This document shows, one piece after another, positions 9,360 to 20,127 of a DNA stretch of 64,000 nt (its first letter is position 1; each line of letters opens with the position of its first letter). A program made the position numbers and the translations under genes. Origin of the DNA: Caballeronia sp. LZ062 (lineage in GTDB: Bacteria; Pseudomonadota; Gammaproteobacteria; Burkholderiales; Burkholderiaceae). The notes beneath the pieces were generated by a model. The model saw nothing but the letters and a program-made list of their open reading frames with translations. It was not told where the DNA came from and did no database searches. The stretch lies in the NCBI RefSeq assembly GCF_031450785.1, contig NZ_JARTWB010000002.1, forward strand, positions 2,108,001 to 2,172,000. Direction: 5' to 3'.

Positions 9360-10360
9360 GCCATCACCTCATCGCCACAGCCCTCTTTTGCGCGCCGCGC
9401 GGGACAGCCGGTTCCCCGCGCGCCTTCTCCATGCCGTCGAGCCGCAGCGTTTATCGCAGCATCCGGGCACACCCGCGCGCCCGCCCCTCACATCGCGTCG
9501 CCGCTCACGCGTCGTTCCAATGGCGTCGCTGAACACCAACCGCTCGCGGGCCAGCCGCACGAAAAACACCCGCTTCTCACATCGAATCACCGATACCCCG
9601 CCGCCGCAGCCTCGGCACATATCGCGCTGGACTCGGGCCTTCGCCATGCTGTCGAGCCGCAGCATGTATCGCAGCGTCCGGGCGCACCCGTGCAACCGCC
9701 GCCCGCATCGCGCCGCCGCTAACGCGTTGTTCAAACCGCCTCGCCGAACGCACGCCGCTCGCCGGCCGGTCCCGCGAAAAAACCACCCGCCTCTCACAGG
9801 CGCATCTTCAAAAGCCCGCCGCCGCAGCCTCGTCACATCATCGCGCTCGACCTGGGCCTTGTGCATGCCGGCGAGCCGCAGCGTGTGTTGCAGCTTCCGG
9901 ACACACATCACGCACGCGCCGCCCACCTGGCGCCGCCGCTCACGCGTTGTTCAAACGGCCTCGCCGAACGCACGCCGCTCGCCGGCCGGTCCGGCGAAAA
10001 AACCACCCGCCTTTCACAGGCGCATCATCAAAAGCCCGCCGCCGCAGCCTCGGCACATCATCGCGCTCGATCTGGGCCTTCTCCATACCGTCGAGCCGCA
10101 GCGTTTATCGCAGCGTCCGAGCACGACCCGCGCACCCGCCGCCGACATCGCGCCGCCGCTCACGCGTTGTCCAAACGGCATCCGCTAACATGCGCCGCTC
10201 GCTCGCCAGTTCGGCAAAGCCACCCGCCACTTACATCCCATCCCCAAACACGCGCCGCCACAGCGCCGTCACCGCTTCCCGCTCCACCCGCACGACAGCC
10301 GGATCGACGCGCGCCTTCTCCATGCCGTCGAGCCGCAGCGTGTGTTGCAGCTTCCGGTAA
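9360..10360 (-). repeat. Degenerate tandem array derived from the glnE 3' end
   Basis: Five copies of a roughly 220-bp unit lie head to tail. The anchor GTCGAGCCGCAGC (or one mismatch) occurs at 9436, 9651, 9870, 10090 and 10327, a spacing of 215, 219, 220 and 237 bp. The copy at 10327 is inside the true glnE gene and the other four lie beyond its stop codon. Each unit holds the last about 100 bp of glnE plus about 110 bp of the following spacer. The copy near 9870 still encodes KLQHTLRLAGMHKAQV against KLQHTLRLDGMEKARV in GlnE. The two middle units are nearly identical, the outer ones more diverged. No intact gene is present between recN and glnE. Confidence 0.88.
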
Positions 10361-13023
10361 TGCCGGTACGCCGCGCCGATGGTCTCTGCATCGCTCTCGG
10401 AAATAAGGCCGCTTCGCGCCGCGATCCTCAGCAGCGTGATGTTTCCCGCATTGCGCAGGAACTCGCGGTGCGTACGCGTATGCAGCAATACCCAGTACTG
10501 CACGATGAACTCGATATCCACCATGCCGCCGCGATTATGCTTCAGGTCGAACAGATCGGTGCGATTCGGATGCCCCGCCGCGACGCGCTCGCGCATGGCG
10601 ACGATTTCCAGCGCGAGCGCCGCCGCATCGCGCTCCATCACCAGCACGTCGGCGCGAATGGCTTCGAACTGCGCGCCGATGTCCGCATCGCCCGCGCTGA
10701 AGCGCGCCCGCGACAGCGCCTGATGCTCCCACACCCACGCGGTATTGGCGGCATCGCCTTCGCGCAGCTGATAGCGTCGGAACGAATCCAGGCTCGTGAC
10801 CAGCAAGCCGGACTCGCCGTTCGGCCGCAGCCGCAGGTCCACGTCGAAGAGCGTACCCGCGCCCGTCGCCGCCGTGAGCCAGGTGATGAGGCGGCGCGCG
10901 AACATCGCGTAGATGTCGGAGGCGGCGTCGTCGGGGTCGTCGTAGAGAAAGATCAGATCGAGATCGGACGCGTAACCCAGTTCCTTGCCGCCCAGCTTTC
11001 CATACGCGATGACGGAGAAGCGCGGCGTCTCGCGATGCCGCTTCGGGAACTGCTTCCAGACAGTTTCGACGGTCACGTCGAGCACCGCGTCCGCAAGTTC
11101 GGACAAGCGGTCGCTCAGGTGCTCGACCGTCAGCCGCCCGGCGAGATCGAGCAGCAGAATACGGAACACTTCGGCCTGGTGCGCGTGGCGCAGCAAATCC
11201 ATCTGATGTTCCGCATCCTCGGCGGCAGTGAGACGCGCGTTCAGCGAACGGCGGAATTCGTCCCAGTCGAACGGGCTCGAAATGGCTTCGTCGTCGAGCA
11301 ATTCGTCCAACAGTTGCGGATGGCGGATCAGATAACCCGCCGCCCAGCGCGAGCCCGACAACACCGAGAGCACGCGATCCAGCGCCGCCGGGTATTCGGT
11401 CAGCAGCGCGAGATACGCGCCGCGCTTGGCCGTCGCTTCCAGCAGATCGAAGAGCCGCGTGATGGTATCGACACGGCGCGCGGCGTCGATGGACTGCACG
11501 GCTTCGAGCGCGCGCTGCGCGACGATGTCGAAGCGCCCGCGGCTTTGCTCCGGCAACCCGGCATAGCGCGACGAATTCCACACGCCCGTCAGCCGCGCGA
11601 GCACCGGCGCCGGGTTCGCGAAGCCCAGTTCCATGAGACGCGCGGCGAGTTCCTCCTGCGCGGAATCGTCGGCGAGCGCGCTGCTCCAGATCCACGACGC
11701 CGCCGAATCGTCCGCGACGCCGCAGCCGCCCTCGCCGCTCACCTTGTCGGCGAAGATCGCGTCGAATTGCTGCTCGACGAATTCGCGATGCGCGTCGAGC
11801 TTCGCCATCAGCGCGGCGTAATCCGCGAAGCCGAGCGATGAGGCCAGCAGCGCACGCTCCTCGTCGGCGACGGGCATCGCGTGCGTCTGCGCGTCGTTGC
11901 GATATTGCAGACGATGCTCGACCGTGCGCAGGAAGAGATACGCCTCGGTGAGCGCATCGCTCACCGCAGGCGCAATCAGCCCGTTTGCCGCCGCGCGTTC
12001 GAGCACGTCGAGCGTCGGCCGAATGCGAAATTCCGCTGCCTGTCCGCCGCGAATCAACTGAAACACTTGCGCGCTGAACTCGATTTCGCGAATGCCGCCG
12101 CGCCCGAGCTTGATGTCGTCGGCCTTGTCGGGGCGCATGGACGCGCGCCGCCGCGCTTCCTGCCGTATTTGCTGATGCAGCGAGCGAATGGCGGCGATCA
12201 CGCCGTAATCGAGATAGCGGCGGTAGACGAACGGCGTCGCGATTGCGTCGAGTTGCTTCGCGAGCCGTTGCGCGGACTCGCTTTCGCGCTCGGAGACGAG
12301 CCGCGCCTTGATCCACGCGTAGCGCTCCCATTCGCGGCCCTGAACGTAGAAGTACTCTTCCAGCATGCCGAGACTGCACACGAGCGGCCCCGAATCGCCG
12401 TTCGGACGCAGCCGCATATCGACGCGAAACACGTAGCCGTCCTGCGTGATTTCCGCGAGCGCGCCGATCAGCCGCCGCCCGAGCCGCGTGAAGAATTCCT
12501 GCGTCGGGAGCGGCGCGCGCTTGCCGCCGGCAGTTTCGCCGTCGTCTTCATAGACGAAGATCAAATCGATATCCGACGACGCGTTCAGCTCGCGCCCGCC
12601 GAGCTTTCCCATGCCGACAACGCCGAGCGTCAGCCGCTCGCCATTCGGGCCGCGCGGCTCGCCGAAGAGCGTTTCGAGGTCCGCGGTCAGCACCGCGAGC
12701 GCGCACTGGATCGTGACTTCGGCGAGATCGGTCATCGCGCCGGTGACTTCGGCGACATCGGCCGCGCCGCGCAGATCGCGCTCCATGACCGTGCAGAACA
12801 CGTCCACGCGAAGGCGCCGCAGCGCGGTTTTCAGCGCGGCTTCGTCCAGCATGCCGCCGGGAGCGCAGTGCTCGCAGTGCGCGTTCAGACGCGCCTCGAT
12901 CCACTCGCGCGTGACGGGCAACTGCGCCCACTGCGCGACGTGCGCGGCCAGTTCGGCGCGCGCCGCGTAGGCGCGGGCCGCATAGTTGGAATAGTCGGAA
13001 CTGCGCAAAGTCACGTCGGTCAT
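10231..13023 (-). CDS. glnE: Bifunctional glutamine synthetase adenylyltransferase/deadenylase
   Basis: Controls glutamine synthetase by attaching and removing AMP in response to PII/nitrogen status. The 930-residue protein has two nucleotidyltransferase domains. The first has GMGKLGGRELN at 137-147 with SSDIDLIFVYED, and the second has YGKLGGKELGYASDLDLIF around residue 680. Each is followed by a helical GlnD/PII-uridylylase-type domain. The C-terminus ends RRVFGDGM. It lies head to head with yhdP. Its 3' end is the template for the tandem array downstream (9360-10230), but the gene itself looks intact. Confidence 0.96.
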   Translation of the reverse strand: MTDVTLRSSDYSNYAARAYAARAELAAHVAQWAQLPVTREWIEARLNAHCEHCAPGGMLDEAALKTALRRLRVDVFCTVMERDLRGAADVAEVTGAMTDLAEVTIQCALAVLTADLETLFGEPRGPNGERLTLGVVGMGKLGGRELNASSDIDLIFVYEDDGETAGGKRAPLPTQEFFTRLGRRLIGALAEITQDGYVFRVDMRLRPNGDSGPLVCSLGMLEEYFYVQGREWERYAWIKARLVSERESESAQRLAKQLDAIATPFVYRRYLDYGVIAAIRSLHQQIRQEARRRASMRPDKADDIKLGRGGIREIEFSAQVFQLIRGGQAAEFRIRPTLDVLERAAANGLIAPAVSDALTEAYLFLRTVEHRLQYRNDAQTHAMPVADEERALLASSLGFADYAALMAKLDAHREFVEQQFDAIFADKVSGEGGCGVADDSAASWIWSSALADDSAQEELAARLMELGFANPAPVLARLTGVWNSSRYAGLPEQSRGRFDIVAQRALEAVQSIDAARRVDTITRLFDLLEATAKRGAYLALLTEYPAALDRVLSVLSGSRWAAGYLIRHPQLLDELLDDEAISSPFDWDEFRRSLNARLTAAEDAEHQMDLLRHAHQAEVFRILLLDLAGRLTVEHLSDRLSELADAVLDVTVETVWKQFPKRHRETPRFSVIAYGKLGGKELGYASDLDLIFLYDDPDDAASDIYAMFARRLITWLTAATGAGTLFDVDLRLRPNGESGLLVTSLDSFRRYQLREGDAANTAWVWEHQALSRARFSAGDADIGAQFEAIRADVLVMERDAAALALEIVAMRERVAAGHPNRTDLFDLKHNRGGMVDIEFIVQYWVLLHTRTHREFLRNAGNITLLRIAARSGLISESDAETIGAAYRHYRKLQHTLRLDGMEKARVDPAVVRVEREAVTALWRRVFGDGM

Positions 13024-13239
13024 GAATGCTTAGGCTCGCAGGTTGCTTTGCGTCGAATGCTTCTGGGCGCGGGCGTCGGCGACACGCTTCGCCGGACTCG
13101 GACGCGCTGCCGGAAAGGCTTGCTGCACGCGTGTTTGCGGGCGGTCCGGCGTGCGCGCGCCGCGGCTGTCCGCGCCATGCCCTGTGTTACATTTCAGCGT
13201 CAAACACGCAAAACTACCATATCGCCGAACAGCCGCAGC

Positions 13240-16200
13240 ATGTCCGACAGCAGACGATCCGTCGACCCGACCGAAGTTGGACAAGCCAAGCCCAGCGCCG
13301 ACGCCGAGCGTGTTCTGTCGCGCGTTCTCAAAGTCGTTCTCGTCGTTGCCGCCGTGCTGTATTTCGCGGTGGCGTGCATCTATCTCGGCCTGCGCTATGT
13401 CGTGCTGCCGCAGATCGACTCGTTCAGGCCGCGCATCGAAGAGGCCGTGTCCTCACGGATGCATGCGCAATTGCGCATCGGCCGGCTCTCCGCGCGATGG
13501 TCGGGCATGCAGCCGACCATCGACATCGACAATCTTCGCATCGACGCCGCCGACGGCTCGCCGGGGCTCGCGGTGCCCCATGCAAGCGCGAGCGTCGCGT
13601 GGCGCTCGCTCGTGCAACTCAAGCCAAAGCTCGCGGACCTGACTGTCGATGGCCCCGACGTCATCGTCGCGCGCAACGCGAAGGGCGAGATCACTGTCGC
13701 GGGCGTGCCGATTCCCACGCATCGCACAGGGTCCAACGCGTTCACGACATGGCTGCTCGGACAAGAGCACATCCTCCTGCGCGACGGCACGCTGCGCTGG
13801 CGCGACGCCGAGCGTGCCGCGCCAGAAATCGCCTTCAAGCGGCTGCGGCTGACCATCATGAACGACGGCCTGCGTCATCGCATGGCGCTCGCCGCGCCTC
13901 CCGACGGCGACGTGCTGCACGGCCCGCTCGATCTGCGCGCGGATTTCCGTCACGAGCCGTTCAGCGCGATGGGCGCGCCCGCGAACTGGACAGGCCGCCT
14001 GTATGTCTCGACCGGTCCGCTGGATTTGCCGACGCTCGCGCGCTACGTGAAGATGCCGTTCGCCATCTACGACGGCCGCGTGGAAAACCGCATCTGGCTG
14101 AACTTCGCCCGCGGGCAGTTGCAGACGGCGAACGGCGATCTCGCAGGCGGCAACATCGCGCTGCGCGTGCGGGCGACGCAGCCGCGCCTCGATCTTCCCG
14201 TGGCGCGCTTTGGCTGGACCGTCGACAAGAAGGACGGCGCTTACACGCTGAATCTCTCCAACTTGCGCGCCGAACTCGGCCAGCCCGCGTTCGACGACGG
14301 CACGCCGGTCGCGCGGCTCTTGACCTCGCAGACGCTGAGCGCGACGTATCGTCCGGCGGCGGTGAACGTGGGCCAGCTTTTCCGCGTGACGGGCGATCAG
14401 GTCGATCTCGGCATCCTCGCCGAGTTCACGCGGGCGCTGCCGGTGCCGGCGCGCGTGCTCAACGAACTCGTGCGTTTCAATCCGCGCGGGCAGATCGCCA
14501 ATTACACGATCTACACCGAACGCGTGCCGCCGCGCAGCGAAGACGAAGTGAAGCGTCAGCGCGAGAAAGGCGACGCGAAGCTGCTGCACTACGCGTTCAA
14601 GGGCGAATTGCAGGGCATCAGTGTGCAGGCGCAGGAGCCGCCGCCGGGGCTCACCGCCAACAATCATCCGCGCGCCGGCATTCCGGGCATCGAAAACCTG
14701 TGGGGCGCGGTCGATGCGAACGAGTCGCAAGGCAGCATCAGCATCGATACGAAAAACGCGGCGGTCACCATTCCCGGCGCCTTCGACGATCCGCGCCTCC
14801 TGTTCGATTCGCTGCAGGGTCATGCAACGTGGACGGTCGCGGATGCCATCGCGCCGGGCGAATTGCGCCGCGCGTTCACGATTCATCTGGATACGCTGCG
14901 CGTGAAGAACGCCGACGCCGAAGGCGAAATCACCGCCGCATACTGGAATCAGGGCCACGGACGCGGCAACCTCGACCTGAAGGCGAAGATCGCGCATATG
15001 AACGCGACGCGCCTCGTCCGGTATCTGCCGACGAGCCTCAATGAGCGCGTGCGCGTTTATCTCGGCCACGCGTTGCAGGCGGGCACCGCGCGCAATGCCA
15101 CGCTCGAAGTCCACGGCGATCTCACGCGCTTTCCTTACGCGAAGTTTCCGGATGCCGGCGTGTTTCGCATCGAAGCGCCGTTCACGGGCGGCAAGTTCGA
15201 CCCGTCGCCCTTCCCGCCGCGCAAGATGGCCAACGGCATGCCGAACTTCTGGCCGGCGTTCGAGGGCATCGACGGCACGTTCACGCTCGCGCAGAACAAG
15301 CTCGGCTTCGACATTCATCGCGGGCATTACAAGGGCGTCGCGGTGTCGCGCGTGACAGGACGCATCGACGATACGGGCAATCGCGAGGCGAAGCTGTGGA
15401 TCGACGGCCAGGCGCACGGCCCGCTCGCCGACATGCTGCAATACGTCGACAACAGCTCGCTCGGCCTGATGGCGAAGCACGCCACGCGCAAGCTCGACGC
15501 GAAGGGCAGCGCGTCGCTCGCGCTCACGCTCGGCATTCCGCGCTATCGTCCGCCGCCGCCGCTTGCGCCGCTGCGCACGGAGTACAAAGGCTCGCTGACC
15601 TTCGCCGACAATGAAGTCGCGTATGGGAATCTGCCGCCGCTCACGCATCTGCGGGGCCGCGCGGCGTTCGCGGCGAAGACCGTCACGCTCGACTCGCTCA
15701 CGGCGCAACTGCTCGGCGGCGACGTGCGCGCGACAGGCGGCGTGCGGCCCGACGGCAGCTATACGTTCGATGTGAACGGGCGCATCGGCACCGACGCCGC
15801 CGCGCGCTTCAACGCACGCATGACGCCGCAGGTCACGCAGCTTCTGTCGCGCATCGACGGCGCCGCGCCCTATGAACTGCACGTGCGCGGCGCGAAGAAA
15901 GCGCTGCCGACCGTGCAAGGCAGCGCCGATCTCACGGGCGTGGGCATCGACTTGCCCGCGCCGTTCGGCAAGACGAAGGGTGCGCCGATGCCGTTCGCGC
16001 TGAGCTTCGCGCCCGCGTCCGGCGGCGCGTCTGGTCTGCACGACGCGCGGCTCACGCTCGGGCCGCTGCAGGCGCATTACCTGTTGCAGCAGGTCGGCCG
16101 GGCCGAGGTCAAGGTCGATCCTGAAAACCCCGCGCAGCCGATGAACATGCGCGCCACGTTGAAAGCCGTGCGCGGCGCGATCACCGTGAACAGACCCGCC

Positions 16201-17511
16201 GACTTGCCGGCAGAAGGCGTCGTCGCCGACGTGGACCTGAACACGCTCGACGCCGATGCGTGGCGCAAGGTGTTCGCGGATGCAACGGCGGCTCAAAAGA
16301 CGCCTTCCGCGCCTTCCGCGCCCGCGAGCGACACCGTTCGCCAGTTCGTGCCGACGCGCGCCGCGCTGCACATCGGCACGTTGAAGCTCCTCGACCGGCG
16401 CTGGGAAAACATCGCCATCGACGCGCACGAGGAATCGGACAATCGCAAATGGCTCGCGAACATCGCATCGGATCAGGTGACGGGCAACGTCGCGTTCACG
16501 CCCGGCGCGGTCAAGGGCGGTCCCGGCGCGGTGCAGGCGCGGCTCGACAAAGTGGCGATTCCCGAGAAGTCGGACAACGCGCCCGCCGAAAAAGCGATGA
16601 GCAAGCCGCCGCGCAACATGCCGTCCATCGATGTGATCGTTAATCAGCTCTTTCTTCGCGGCCACGATCTCGGCCGGTTCGAAGTGGACGCGCACAACGA
16701 AGTCGTCGCCGACGAGCCGATCTGGACGCTCGACAAGTTGCAGCTTGCCAACCCCGACGCGACCTTCACCGCGAACGCCATCTGGCGCACGCTGCCGGGC
16801 GCAGAGCCGCCACGCGACGACGAATCCATCCCGCGCCGCACGTCCGTCGATTTCAAGCTCGACGTGAACAACGGCGGCCAGTTTCTGGACCGCTTCGGCC
16901 TGCCGCATACCGTGAACGCCGGCACGGGTTCGGTGTCCGGTCACGCGGGCTGGAACGGCGGTCCGACCGCGGTGGACCTCGATACGCTCGACGGCAAAGT
17001 CGCCGTCGATTTGCGCCACGGGCAGATTCTGCGCGCGCCCGCCGCCGCGAAGTGGCTCGGCATCTTCAGCCTGCGCAGCCTCGCGAATCTGCTGACGCTG
17101 CATTTCGCGGATGTCGTCGGCAAGGGATTGCCGTTCGAGAAGGTCACGGGCAACGCGCGCATCGAGAATGGCATCGGCCGAACCGACGATCTTTCGATGA
17201 TCACGTCTCCCGCCCGCGTGCAGATGCAAGGCACGGTCGATCTGCCGAAGAAGACACAGGACCTTCACGTCAAGGTGATCCCGACCGTCGGCGCGGGCGC
17301 GGTGGCGCTCGGCGCAGCCGTGATCAATCCGCTGCTCGGTCTCGGCGCGCTCGCCGCCGACCTCGCGCTGTCGCAGTCGATCAAGAAAGCGTTCGCGGTC
17401 GACTATTCGATCACCGGATCGTGGAGCAAGCCGGTCGTTCAGCGCCTGCATGGCGATCAGGGTAAGATCGAATCACCCGCTGCCGTCGCGCGTCCGTCAG
17501 CCGCTCAATAA
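13240..17511 (+). CDS. yhdP: YhdP-family AsmA-like inter-membrane protein
   Basis: A very long (1423 aa) protein with one N-terminal membrane segment (about residues 30-55, VVLVVAAVLYFAVACIY) and a huge periplasmic part rich in beta-strand repeats. The C-terminal AsmA-type region contains LLGIFSLRSL-like and GNARIENGIGRTDDLSMI sequence and ends with a hydrophobic VGAGAVALGAAVINPLLGLG stretch. YhdP/TamB/YdbH proteins are thought to form bridges for phospholipid transport to the outer membrane. I chose ATG at 13240 because the membrane segment then sits near the N-terminus; the frame is open far upstream across antisense glnE. Followed by a Nit1-like gene and tldD, similar to the yhdP-tldD order of E. 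coli. Confidence 0.88.
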   Translation: MSDSRRSVDPTEVGQAKPSADAERVLSRVLKVVLVVAAVLYFAVACIYLGLRYVVLPQIDSFRPRIEEAVSSRMHAQLRIGRLSARWSGMQPTIDIDNLRIDAADGSPGLAVPHASASVAWRSLVQLKPKLADLTVDGPDVIVARNAKGEITVAGVPIPTHRTGSNAFTTWLLGQEHILLRDGTLRWRDAERAAPEIAFKRLRLTIMNDGLRHRMALAAPPDGDVLHGPLDLRADFRHEPFSAMGAPANWTGRLYVSTGPLDLPTLARYVKMPFAIYDGRVENRIWLNFARGQLQTANGDLAGGNIALRVRATQPRLDLPVARFGWTVDKKDGAYTLNLSNLRAELGQPAFDDGTPVARLLTSQTLSATYRPAAVNVGQLFRVTGDQVDLGILAEFTRALPVPARVLNELVRFNPRGQIANYTIYTERVPPRSEDEVKRQREKGDAKLLHYAFKGELQGISVQAQEPPPGLTANNHPRAGIPGIENLWGAVDANESQGSISIDTKNAAVTIPGAFDDPRLLFDSLQGHATWTVADAIAPGELRRAFTIHLDTLRVKNADAEGEITAAYWNQGHGRGNLDLKAKIAHMNATRLVRYLPTSLNERVRVYLGHALQAGTARNATLEVHGDLTRFPYAKFPDAGVFRIEAPFTGGKFDPSPFPPRKMANGMPNFWPAFEGIDGTFTLAQNKLGFDIHRGHYKGVAVSRVTGRIDDTGNREAKLWIDGQAHGPLADMLQYVDNSSLGLMAKHATRKLDAKGSASLALTLGIPRYRPPPPLAPLRTEYKGSLTFADNEVAYGNLPPLTHLRGRAAFAAKTVTLDSLTAQLLGGDVRATGGVRPDGSYTFDVNGRIGTDAAARFNARMTPQVTQLLSRIDGAAPYELHVRGAKKALPTVQGSADLTGVGIDLPAPFGKTKGAPMPFALSFAPASGGASGLHDARLTLGPLQAHYLLQQVGRAEVKVDPENPAQPMNMRATLKAVRGAITVNRPADLPAEGVVADVDLNTLDADAWRKVFADATAAQKTPSAPSAPASDTVRQFVPTRAALHIGTLKLLDRRWENIAIDAHEESDNRKWLANIASDQVTGNVAFTPGAVKGGPGAVQARLDKVAIPEKSDNAPAEKAMSKPPRNMPSIDVIVNQLFLRGHDLGRFEVDAHNEVVADEPIWTLDKLQLANPDATFTANAIWRTLPGAEPPRDDESIPRRTSVDFKLDVNNGGQFLDRFGLPHTVNAGTGSVSGHAGWNGGPTAVDLDTLDGKVAVDLRHGQILRAPAAAKWLGIFSLRSLANLLTLHFADVVGKGLPFEKVTGNARIENGIGRTDDLSMITSPARVQMQGTVDLPKKTQDLHVKVIPTVGAGAVALGAAVINPLLGLGALAADLALSQSIKKAFAVDYSITGSWSKPVVQRLHGDQGKIESPAAVARPSAAQ

Positions 17512-17575
17512 AAGCGAGTTTTCGTCGCAAGGCGCGCGGGCGGCGTCCATCTTCGACCAACCCAGCGCCACGAAC

Positions 17576-18409
17576 ATGACCGAACAATCGAGCGAAAGCA
17601 CCGTGCGGCCGTTCCCGGTCGCCGCGCTGCAAATGGTGAGCACGCCGGATCGCGACCGCAATCTCGCCGACGCCGGGCAGCTTATTGCCGAGGCGGCAGA
17701 AGGCGGCGCGCAACTCGTGCTGCTGCCCGAGTACTTCTGCTTCATGGGTTTCAAGGACACGGACAAGCTCGCGATCCGCGAGACGCCCGGCGACGGCCCC
17801 ATCCAGCAGTTTCTTTCCGATGCCGCGCGCAAACACCGCGTGTGGGTAATCGGCGGGACGTTGCCGTTGAAGTCGCCGGAAGCGTCGCGCGTGCTCAATA
17901 CATCGCTCGTCTTCGGTCCGGACGGCGAGCAGGTCGCGCGCTACGACAAGATTCATCTGTTCAATTTCGAAAAGGGCGACGAATCGTTCGACGAAGCGCG
18001 CAGCATCGTGCCCGGCGCGGACGTGCGGACTTTCGAGGCGCCGTTCGGGCGCGTGGGGCTGTCCGTCTGCTACGACCTGCGCTTTCCCGAGCTGTACCGG
18101 AAGATGGGCGATTGCGCGCTGATGGTCGTGCCTTCCGCGTTCACGTACACCACCGGCCGTGCGCACTGGGAAACGCTGCTGAAGGCGCGGGCGATCGAGA
18201 ACCAGTGCTACGTGCTCGCCGCCGCGCAAGGCGGCAAGCACGAGAACGGCCGCCGCACGTGGGGACATAGCGTGCTCATCGACCCGTGGGGCGAGGTCGT
18301 CGCCGTGCGCGAGGAAGGCGCGGGCGTCGTCGCGGGCGTGATCGATCCCGAGCGCATCGCGAGCGTGCGACAGAGTTTGCCCGCGTATCGGCATCGGGTG
18401 ATCGCGTAA
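17576..18409 (+). CDS. Nit1-type carbon-nitrogen hydrolase (probable deaminated glutathione amidase)
   Basis: A 277-residue nitrilase-superfamily enzyme with the Glu-Lys-Cys triad visible: Glu52 (LLPEYF), Lys125 (RYDKIHLF) and Cys165 (GLSVCYDLRFPELYR). The phrase KIHLFNFEKGDESFDE and the RFPELYR context match the Nit1/YbeM branch, which hydrolyses deaminated glutathione as metabolite repair. I start at ATG 17576; an upstream in-frame start at 17450 would overlap yhdP. It sits between yhdP and tldD on the same strand. The superfamily is certain and the exact substrate is inferred. Confidence 0.9.
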   Translation: MTEQSSESTVRPFPVAALQMVSTPDRDRNLADAGQLIAEAAEGGAQLVLLPEYFCFMGFKDTDKLAIRETPGDGPIQQFLSDAARKHRVWVIGGTLPLKSPEASRVLNTSLVFGPDGEQVARYDKIHLFNFEKGDESFDEARSIVPGADVRTFEAPFGRVGLSVCYDLRFPELYRKMGDCALMVVPSAFTYTTGRAHWETLLKARAIENQCYVLAAAQGGKHENGRRTWGHSVLIDPWGEVVAVREEGAGVVAGVIDPERIASVRQSLPAYRHRVIA

Positions 18410-18576
18410 GCGTTCCTACGCGATGGCCGATATCGCGATGACGCGCCACATCTCGAAAATAGGCTTTTCAACGGCCTTGAACGCGTGGAAGTGATCCCGC
18501 ACATGGCCTGAACAACGCGGACAGTAGAATTGTCCGACATTCACCGAACACGCTGCACCAACGCAATAGGCACCGC

Positions 18577-20043
18577 ATGAACATCATCGAACCCGGCATC
18601 CGCAACCTGGTCACGGCGAAGGACGTTCTCCTGACGCCGTACGGCCTCGACGAGGGTCTCATCACGCGCACGCTCGCGGAGATCTTCACGCATCGCGTCG
18701 ATTACGCCGATCTGTACTTTCAGTCCACGCGCAGCGAGGCGTGGAGTCTGGAAGAAGGCATCGTGAAATCAGGCAGTTTCAGCATCGATCAGGGCGTCGG
18801 CGTGCGCGCCGTCTCGGGCGAGCGCACGGCTTTCGCCTATTCCGACGATCTTTCGCCCGACTCCATCCGCCAGGCCGCACTCGCCACGCGGGCAATCGCC
18901 AAGGCGGGCGGCGGCAAGCACAAGATCAAGCCGGCGAGCACGCTCACGGGCGTCTCGGGCCGCGACCTGTACGTGCCCGCCGATCCGCTCCATTCGCTCG
19001 ATGCCAATGCCAAGGTCAAACTGCTGGAGCGCGTCGAACAGATGGCGCGCGGCCGCGATCCGCGCATCACGCAGGTGATGGCCGGCCTCGCGGGCGAATA
19101 CGACGTCGTGCTCGTCGCGCGCAGCGACGGCGCGCTGGCGGCGGACGTGCGGCCGCTCGTTCGCGTGTCGGTAACGGTGATCGCCGAGCAGAACGGCCGG
19201 CGCGAGATCGGCACGGGCGGCGGCGGCGGTCGCTTCGACTACGGCTATTTCACGGACGATATCTTGTCGAAGTACGTCGATGACGCCGTGCATGCGGCGC
19301 TCGTCAATCTCGAAGCGCGCCCTGCCCCGGCGGGCGCGATGACCGTCGTGCTCGGGCCGGGCTGGCCGGGCGTGCTGCTGCACGAGGCGGTCGGACACGG
19401 GCTGGAGGGCGATTTCAACCGCAAGGGATCGTCGGCGTTTGCGGGCCGCATCGGCGAGCAGGTGGCGGCGAAGGGCGTCACCGTGGTGGATGACGGCACG
19501 CTGCCGAATCGCCGCGGCTCGCTCAATATCGACGACGAAGGCAACCCGACGCAGTGCACGACGCTGATCGAAGACGGCATTCTGAAGGGCTACATTCAGG
19601 ACTCGCTCAACGCGCGCCTGATGAAGATGCCGGTGACGGGCAACGCGCGCCGCGAGTCGTATGCCGCGCTGCCGATGCCGCGCATGACGAACACGTACAT
19701 GCTCAACGGAGACAAAGATCCGCAGGAGATTCTGGCGTCGGTGAAAAACGGCTTGTACGCGGTGAATTTCGGCGGCGGTCAGGTGGATATCACCAACGGC
19801 AAGTTCGTGTTCTCGGCGTCCGAGGCATACATGATCGAGGACGGCAAGATCACGTACCCGGTGAAGGGCGCGACGCTGATCGGAAGCGGCCCCGAGTCGC
19901 TCAAATACGTGACGATGATCGGCAACGACATGTCGCTGGATAGCGGCGTGGGCGTGTGCGGCAAGGAAGGCCAGAGCGTGCCGGTGGGCGTCGGTCAGCC
20001 GACGCTGCGCATCGAGAAAATGACGGTGGGCGGCACGATCTGA
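18577..20043 (+). CDS. tldD: Metalloprotease TldD
   Basis: The larger partner of the TldD/TldE zinc protease, which degrades unfolded peptides and processes some modified peptides. The 488-residue protein contains the zinc motif HEAVGH within [15 protein letters not shown], the conserved [11 protein letters not shown] and the C-terminal [27 protein letters not shown] region (here split over two visible blocks). The partner TldE is not in the window. It is the last gene of the yhdP-nit-tldD group and is followed by the aroG leader region. Confidence 0.96.
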   Translation: MNIIEPGIRNLVTAKDVLLTPYGLDEGLITRTLAEIFTHRVDYADLYFQSTRSEAWSLEEGIVKSGSFSIDQGVGVRAVSGERTAFAYSDDLSPDSIRQAALATRAIAKAGGGKHKIKPASTLTGVSGRDLYVPADPLHSLDANAKVKLLERVEQMARGRDPRITQVMAGLAGEYDVVLVARSDGALAADVRPLVRVSVTVIAEQNGRREIGTGGGGGRFDYGYFTDDILSKYVDDAVHAALVNLEARPAPAGAMTVVLGPGWPGVLLHEAVGHGLEGDFNRKGSSAFAGRIGEQVAAKGVTVVDDGTLPNRRGSLNIDDEGNPTQCTTLIEDGILKGYIQDSLNARLMKMPVTGNARRESYAALPMPRMTNTYMLNGDKDPQEILASVKNGLYAVNFGGGQVDITNGKFVFSASEAYMIEDGKITYPVKGATLIGSGPESLKYVTMIGNDMSLDSGVGVCGKEGQSVPVGVGQPTLRIEKMTVGGTI

Positions 20044-20127
20044 TGCAGTTTCGCCGCATTGGCGGTGACGCGTTCGGAACCGGACGCACCCGCCGATGCG
20101 GATTTCCCGCGTTCGACGCGCGGCCGC

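Noticed and set aside
9388..10188. Plus-strand 266-codon frame across the repeat array
   Set aside because: Its internal repetition comes from the DNA repeat, and the protein is a low-complexity Arg/Pro/Ser chain with no ribosome binding site. The minus-strand relation to glnE explains the sequence better.
9360..10230. CRISPR-like array
   Set aside because: Repeats are about 220 bp, contiguous, with no short repeat/unique spacer pattern, and no cas genes are nearby.
13453..17451. A 1332-codon open frame antisense to yhdP
   Set aside because: Same signature of complement-strand composition (Arg, His, Glu, Val), no ribosome binding site or domain; yhdP on the other strand has a membrane anchor and family features.
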